Source: WVWW01 sp041568335
GTDB lineage: Bacteria; Acidobacteriota; Polarisedimenticolia; Polarisedimenticolales; Polarisedimenticolaceae
Reading direction: 5' to 3'
NCBI GenBank assembly: GCA_041568335.1
Contig: JBFFZZ010000105.1
Span: 1-9,723, forward strand
Length of the DNA stretch: 9,723 nt
Under the pieces are notes generated by a model, which saw nothing but the letters and a program-made list of their open reading frames with translations, was not told the DNA's origin and did not search any database. This document shows, piece by piece, positions 6,652 through 9,723 of the stretch. A program made the translations under genes and the position numbers. Numbering within the stretch: position 1 is the first letter of the stretch; each line of letters begins with the position of its first letter.

Positions 6652-8064
6652 GCCGTCGGCACCGCGGCGGCCCGCGACGCGATCGCGGGACTCCCGGCGG
6701 GATCCGATCCGATCGAGTTGCGAGCGGACAGGATGACCGCCGCCGAGGTGGGCGATATCGTCTCGAGCGTCGATCGCGAGCTCATCGTCACGGTGCGCCG
6801 TCGGGTCGACGGGGGTACTTTCGACGGCGGTGAGCAGACGCGGGTCGAGATTCTCCGGGCGGCGCTGACCGCCGGTGCGCGATGGATCGATGTGGAGTGG
6901 GGGAGCGAGGCGGAGAGCCTGGCCGGTGGCGGGGCCGCCGGCCGCATCATCCTGTCCGATCATGGGGCGGTCTGTGAAGCTGACGAGCTGAGGCGCCGCT
7001 TGGATGCGATGTCGGTTTCGCCCGCCGCGCGTTTGAAGATCGTCGCGCGCGCCGACGATCCGGGCCAGATCCCGGCGATCCGAGATCTTCTGAAAAGCGC
7101 GCCGGATGATCGACTCTGCGCCTTTGCGCTGGGCGAATCCGGGGCGCTGACACGTCTGCTCGCGGCTTCGTGGGGCTCGTGGGGCACCTACGCCTCCCTC
7201 GCGTCGGGTGCCGAGACGGCGCCCGGGCAATTCTCCGTCGAGGAGCTTCGGAAAAACTACGACGTCCTCGCGATCCGTGATTCCACGAGCATCGTGGCGC
7301 TGGCGGGTCGTGCCATCCTCCCCGGCAGTCCCTCACCGGCGATGCACAACGCCGGCTACCGCGCCCTCGGGATGGATCGCGTCTACGTGCCGCTGCAGAC
7401 CGCCGATTGGGATGCGGTGATCCGCGTGTCCGACGCCCTGGGCTTCGCCGGTCTCGCCGTCACCCTGCCGTTCAAGGGCGCGGCCGCGGATCACTGCGCG
7501 CGATGCGACGACCTTTCGAAGAGGGCCCGCGCCGTGAACACGGTCGTGATGGACGGCGACGAGGCCGTGGGCGCCAACACGGACGGGCCGGCGGCGGTCG
7601 GCCTCCTGGGTGCCCGGGGGATCACGGTGGAGCACACCATCGACGTCCTCGGCGCCGGGGGCACGGGCCGCGCGATCGCCGCCGCCCTCGCGATGCGCGG
7701 TCACCACGTCCGCGTATGGAGCCGCGATCCGGACCCCGAGCTGGACACGCCCCGGATCGAGCATCGCGCCCACGAGACCCGCCGCCCCGGCGAGTCGGAT
7801 TGGGTGGTGAACGCCACACCGTTGCGCGACGCGACGCTGATCGGCACGGGGGCGCCGGCGCGCAGGGGCGTCCTCGAAGTGGTCTATGGACCACCCGAGA
7901 CGACCCTCGAGCGGCGGGCCCGGCGGGCCGGCCTCGTCGTGATCGACGGGTTGGACCTTCTGGTGGCCCAGGCCGAGCTCCAGTTCGAGCTTCACACCGG
8001 CCGAAAGCCGCCGCAGGGGTTGTTTGCGGCGGTTGGGCAGCGCCACCTCGAGTCGCTCGGTTGA
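6616..8064 (+). CDS. aroDE: Bifunctional 3-dehydroquinate dehydratase (type I) / shikimate dehydrogenase fusion
   Basis: One 482-residue chain carries shikimate pathway steps 3 (3-dehydroquinate to 3-dehydroshikimate) and 4 (reduction to shikimate). The AroD part (1-about 215) has E34 in the IELRAD strand, His116 in SDHG, Schiff-base Lys141 in RLKIVARA, LGESGALTRLL, and APGQFSVEEL. The AroE part (about 225-482) has SPSP at 238-241 (shikimate-binding serines), catalytic Lys287 in VTLPFK, Asp323 in GANTDG, the Rossmann loop GAGGTGRA at 346-353, NATPL at 399-403, and VAQAELQFELHTGR near the end. Domain order matches the plant DHD/SHD enzyme, and bacterial fusions are known in Chlamydia and Planctomycetes. 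Oddities: the NADP motif NRT reads SRD (369-371), NATSxGM lacks its second half, and Asp65 stands where type I AroD usually has Glu. ATG 6616 follows the priA stop directly with no clear ribosome binding site, so translational coupling is likely. Confidence 0.95.
   Translation: MPGRASIVTSILAVGTAAARDAIAGLPAGSDPIELRADRMTAAEVGDIVSSVDRELIVTVRRRVDGGTFDGGEQTRVEILRAALTAGARWIDVEWGSEAESLAGGGAAGRIILSDHGAVCEADELRRRLDAMSVSPAARLKIVARADDPGQIPAIRDLLKSAPDDRLCAFALGESGALTRLLAASWGSWGTYASLASGAETAPGQFSVEELRKNYDVLAIRDSTSIVALAGRAILPGSPSPAMHNAGYRALGMDRVYVPLQTADWDAVIRVSDALGFAGLAVTLPFKGAAADHCARCDDLSKRARAVNTVVMDGDEAVGANTDGPAAVGLLGARGITVEHTIDVLGAGGTGRAIAAALAMRGHHVRVWSRDPDPELDTPRIEHRAHETRRPGESDWVVNATPLRDATLIGTGAPARRGVLEVVYGPPETTLERRARRAGLVVIDGLDLLVAQAELQFELHTGRKPPQGLFAAVGQRHLESLG
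8006..8034 (+). other. GC-rich inverted repeat inside the aroDE 3' end
   Basis: CCGCCGCA (8008-8015) and TGCGGCGG (8025-8032) form a perfect 8-bp stem with a 9-nt loop, extendable by a G-U and an A-U pair to 10 bp. It lies about 30 nt before the aroDE stop. Only TT, not a U-run, follows, so it is not a convincing intrinsic terminator. It could slow 3' exonucleases or pausing polymerase, or merely reflect the coding sequence (KPPQGLFAAVG). Confidence 0.35.
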
Positions 8065-8088
8065 CGCCTCCCGCGGGCGCGGCATACT
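8061..8088 (+). promoter_or_regulatory. Possible sigma70-type promoter before the lipoprotein gene
   Basis: TTGACG (8061-8066, 5 of 6 to -35 consensus) overlaps the aroDE stop, and CATACT (8083-8088, 4 of 6 to -10) follows a 16-bp spacer. The gap 8065-8128 is the longest between genes after 765, consistent with a second transcript start. The spacer is very GC-rich, so strength would be modest. Confidence 0.35.
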
Positions 8089-8115
8089 CTCCGCATCGAG
8101 TCCGAGCCCGCTCCC

Positions 8116-8120
8116 GGAGG
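8116..8120 (+). promoter_or_regulatory. Ribosome binding site of the lipoprotein gene
   Basis: GGAGG lies 8 nt before ATG 8129. It decides between this ATG and in-frame codons upstream (from 8024) that lie inside aroDE. An ATG at 8121, immediately after the site, is out of frame. Confidence 0.75.
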
Positions 8121-8128
8121 ATGCCACC

Positions 8129-8761
8129 ATGAATCCGTTCACACGTCTTGCCCGGGTCGCCACCGTCGCTCTGTGCCTGCTGGTCCCGCTGGCGGGTTGC
8201 ACCGCGCGGCAGCCGATCCTGGGTCAGGAGACCTCGGGTCTGGATCGGAAGCTGTCGACGTTCGCCTTTATCGAAGAGGGCGATCTGCTCACGCTGATCG
8301 TCGATACCCGGGCGACGCGTTATCGCGACAAGACCCCCTACTTCCCGCTGGAGATCGCGATCGCCAACAACGGGCTGCGGCAACTCGCGCTGACGCGCGA
8401 GTCCTTCACGTTGATCGACGAGAACGGCAACCGCTACCCCGCGGCCAGCCCGAAGGAACTGATCGAGAATTACGAGTTCCTCGATCTCGACAGGAATCAG
8501 CTCGCCGAGCTGGAGGGGATCGTCTTCAACAAGTTCGCCGCGTTCGCGCGTTACCCCAGCATGTTCAGCCCGACACGCAACTACACCGCCGGCCGCTCGA
8601 ACATCGTGCGCGATCTCGTCTCCTTGCCCAAGTTCGGCTACCTCCTCGACTTCATCTATTTCCCCGCACCGGAGGGCGGCCTGCTGGGCAAGCGGTTCGA
8701 CCTGTTCGTCGACTCGGCGCAGCTCGAAGATCCCGTCTTCGTCAAGTTCGAGGTGAAGTGA
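8129..8761 (+). CDS. Putative lipoprotein of unknown function
   Basis: I do not recognise the family. The 210-residue precursor has a lipoprotein signal: MNPFTRLAR, a hydrophobic core (about 10-21), then the lipobox LAGC with Cys24. Thr at +2 means no Asp retention signal, so outer-membrane sorting is plausible. The mature part (about 187 residues) has alternating hydrophobic strands (LLTLIVDTRA, PLEIAIANNG, SFTLIDENGNRYPAA), resembling a beta-sandwich like those of extracellular telokin-like or DUF4352-type domains. This is an impression from strand pattern, not a family match. A middle segment (about 110-150) is more helical, and the end (FDLFVDSAQLEDPVFVKFEVK) returns to strands. No catalytic motif or transmembrane segment after the signal was seen. 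The frame extends upstream to 8024, but ATG 8129 is chosen because GGAGG (8116-8120) sits 8 nt before it and the signal peptide begins there. The trpG-like gene follows at once. Confidence 0.85.
   Translation: MNPFTRLARVATVALCLLVPLAGCTARQPILGQETSGLDRKLSTFAFIEEGDLLTLIVDTRATRYRDKTPYFPLEIAIANNGLRQLALTRESFTLIDENGNRYPAASPKELIENYEFLDLDRNQLAELEGIVFNKFAAFARYPSMFSPTRNYTAGRSNIVRDLVSLPKFGYLLDFIYFPAPEGGLLGKRFDLFVDSAQLEDPVFVKFEVK
8750..8756 (+). promoter_or_regulatory. Strong ribosome binding site positioned for a CTG start of trpG
   Basis: GAGGTGA matches the anti-Shine-Dalgarno consensus over seven bases. It ends 6 nt before CTG 8763 and lies inside the lipoprotein 3' end. GTG 8758 is only one base after it and out of frame with trpG in this sequence. 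Confidence 0.65.
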
Positions 8762-8762
8762 T

Positions 8763-9368
<606 letters not shown>

Positions 9369-9394
9369 AGGCGGTTCCACCCACTTCTTACGAC

Positions 9395-9400
9395 AAGGAG
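9395..9400 (+). promoter_or_regulatory. Ribosome binding site of the 3-hydroxyanthranilate dioxygenase gene
   Basis: AAGGAG ends 10 nt before ATG 9411, slightly long but strong. The 42-nt gap 9369-9410 shows no clear promoter or terminator, so the gene may be read through from trpG. Confidence 0.6.
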
Positions 9401-9410
9401 AGGTGCTCTG

Positions 9411-9723
9411 ATGGCGCTGCCCTCGGTCTACAACCTGAAAGCCTGGGTCGAAGAGAATCGCGAGCTGCTCAAGCCGCCCGTCGGCAACAAGATGGTCTAC
9501 CGCGACAGCGAGTTTCTGGTCATGGTCGTCGGCGGCCCGAATCGCCGCAAGGATTTTCACATCGAAGACGGCGAAGAGTTTTTCAATCAAATCGAGGGTG
9601 ACATCGTCGTGCGCATCATGGAGGACGGGAAACCGCGCGATATCCCCGTGCGGGAGGGCGAGATTTTTCTCTTGCCGGCGCAGGTGCCGCACTCGCCTCA
9701 ACGCCCCGCGAACACCGTCGGGA
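9411..9723 (+). CDS. nbaC: 3-Hydroxyanthranilate 3,4-dioxygenase, N-terminal part (3' end outside window)
   Basis: This cupin enzyme opens the ring of 3-hydroxyanthranilate with O2 and Fe(II), giving aminocarboxymuconate semialdehyde, which cyclises to quinolinate. It serves kynurenine-route NAD synthesis or catabolism of tryptophan and nitrobenzoates. The visible 104 residues start at ATG 9411 after AAGGAG and stay open to the window edge. Iron ligands His50, Glu56 and His94 fit the pattern of the Cupriavidus enzyme (51, 57, 95) with a one-residue shift. Arg46 in GGPNRRKDFH and Arg98 in HSPQR match its substrate-binding arginines, and EEFFNQ and GEIFLLPAQVPHSPQRP are family hallmarks. Bacterial enzymes have about 170-190 residues, so roughly 40 percent is missing, including any C-terminal rubredoxin-like metal site. 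Hand-counted GC is about 60 percent (9421-9720) against about 66 percent in trpG (9001-9300), a mild difference. Confidence 0.94.
   Translation, partial: MALPSVYNLKAWVEENRELLKPPVGNKMVYRDSEFLVMVVGGPNRRKDFHIEDGEEFFNQIEGDIVVRIMEDGKPRDIPVREGEIFLLPAQVPHSPQRPANTVG

Noticed and set aside
4795..7230. 811-codon minus-strand open frame across priA and aroDE
   Set aside because: Despite its length it mirrors the sense codons of two well-supported enzymes and shows no domain of its own.

Overview
The window is a dense, GC-rich (mid-60s percent) bacterial chromosomal segment with every credible gene on the + strand. LpxB at the left edge implies a Gram-negative organism making lipid A. The order yicC-gmk-rpoZ-coaBC-(family 4 UDG)-priA, followed by a fused aroD-aroE, suggests an Acidobacteriota-like or deltaproteobacteria-like lineage. 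That placement is an inference from gene order and protein style; no rRNA or other phylogenetic marker is present. There are no tRNAs, rRNAs, insertion sequences, phage genes or CRISPR arrays.

Layout. (1) 1-677: 3' part of lpxB. (2) 678-764: short intergenic region with a good sigma70-like promoter and a 10-bp palindrome. (3) 765-8064: tight seven-gene run of yicC, gmk, rpoZ, coaBC, UDG, priA and aroDE. Gaps are 0-12 nt, or 4-nt GTGA stop/start overlaps, so this is probably one transcript. (4) 8065-8128: 64-nt gap with a second, weaker promoter candidate, then an unrecognised lipoprotein (8129-8761). (5) 8763-9368: TrpG/PabA-type glutamine amidotransferase whose only homology-consistent start in this sequence is a CTG. 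(6) 9411-end: 5' part of 3-hydroxyanthranilate 3,4-dioxygenase, cut by the window edge.

The long run is housekeeping. It covers RNA turnover (YicC), guanine nucleotide supply (Gmk), an RNA polymerase subunit (RpoZ), coenzyme A synthesis (CoaBC), uracil repair (UDG), replication restart (PriA) and shikimate pathway steps 3 and 4 (AroDE). The right end turns to chorismate- and tryptophan-linked metabolism: TrpG/PabA uses chorismate downstream of AroDE, and 3-hydroxyanthranilate dioxygenase belongs to the kynurenine route to quinolinate and NAD, or to aromatic catabolism.

I found no clear candidate for a wholly new biological system. The best second looks are molecular oddities in known families: CoaBC with Glu where the decarboxylase domain normally has its reactive Cys; a TrpG that needs a CTG start or a one-base correction; the AroD-AroE fusion with altered cofactor-site motifs; and the unknown lipoprotein between aroDE and trpG.
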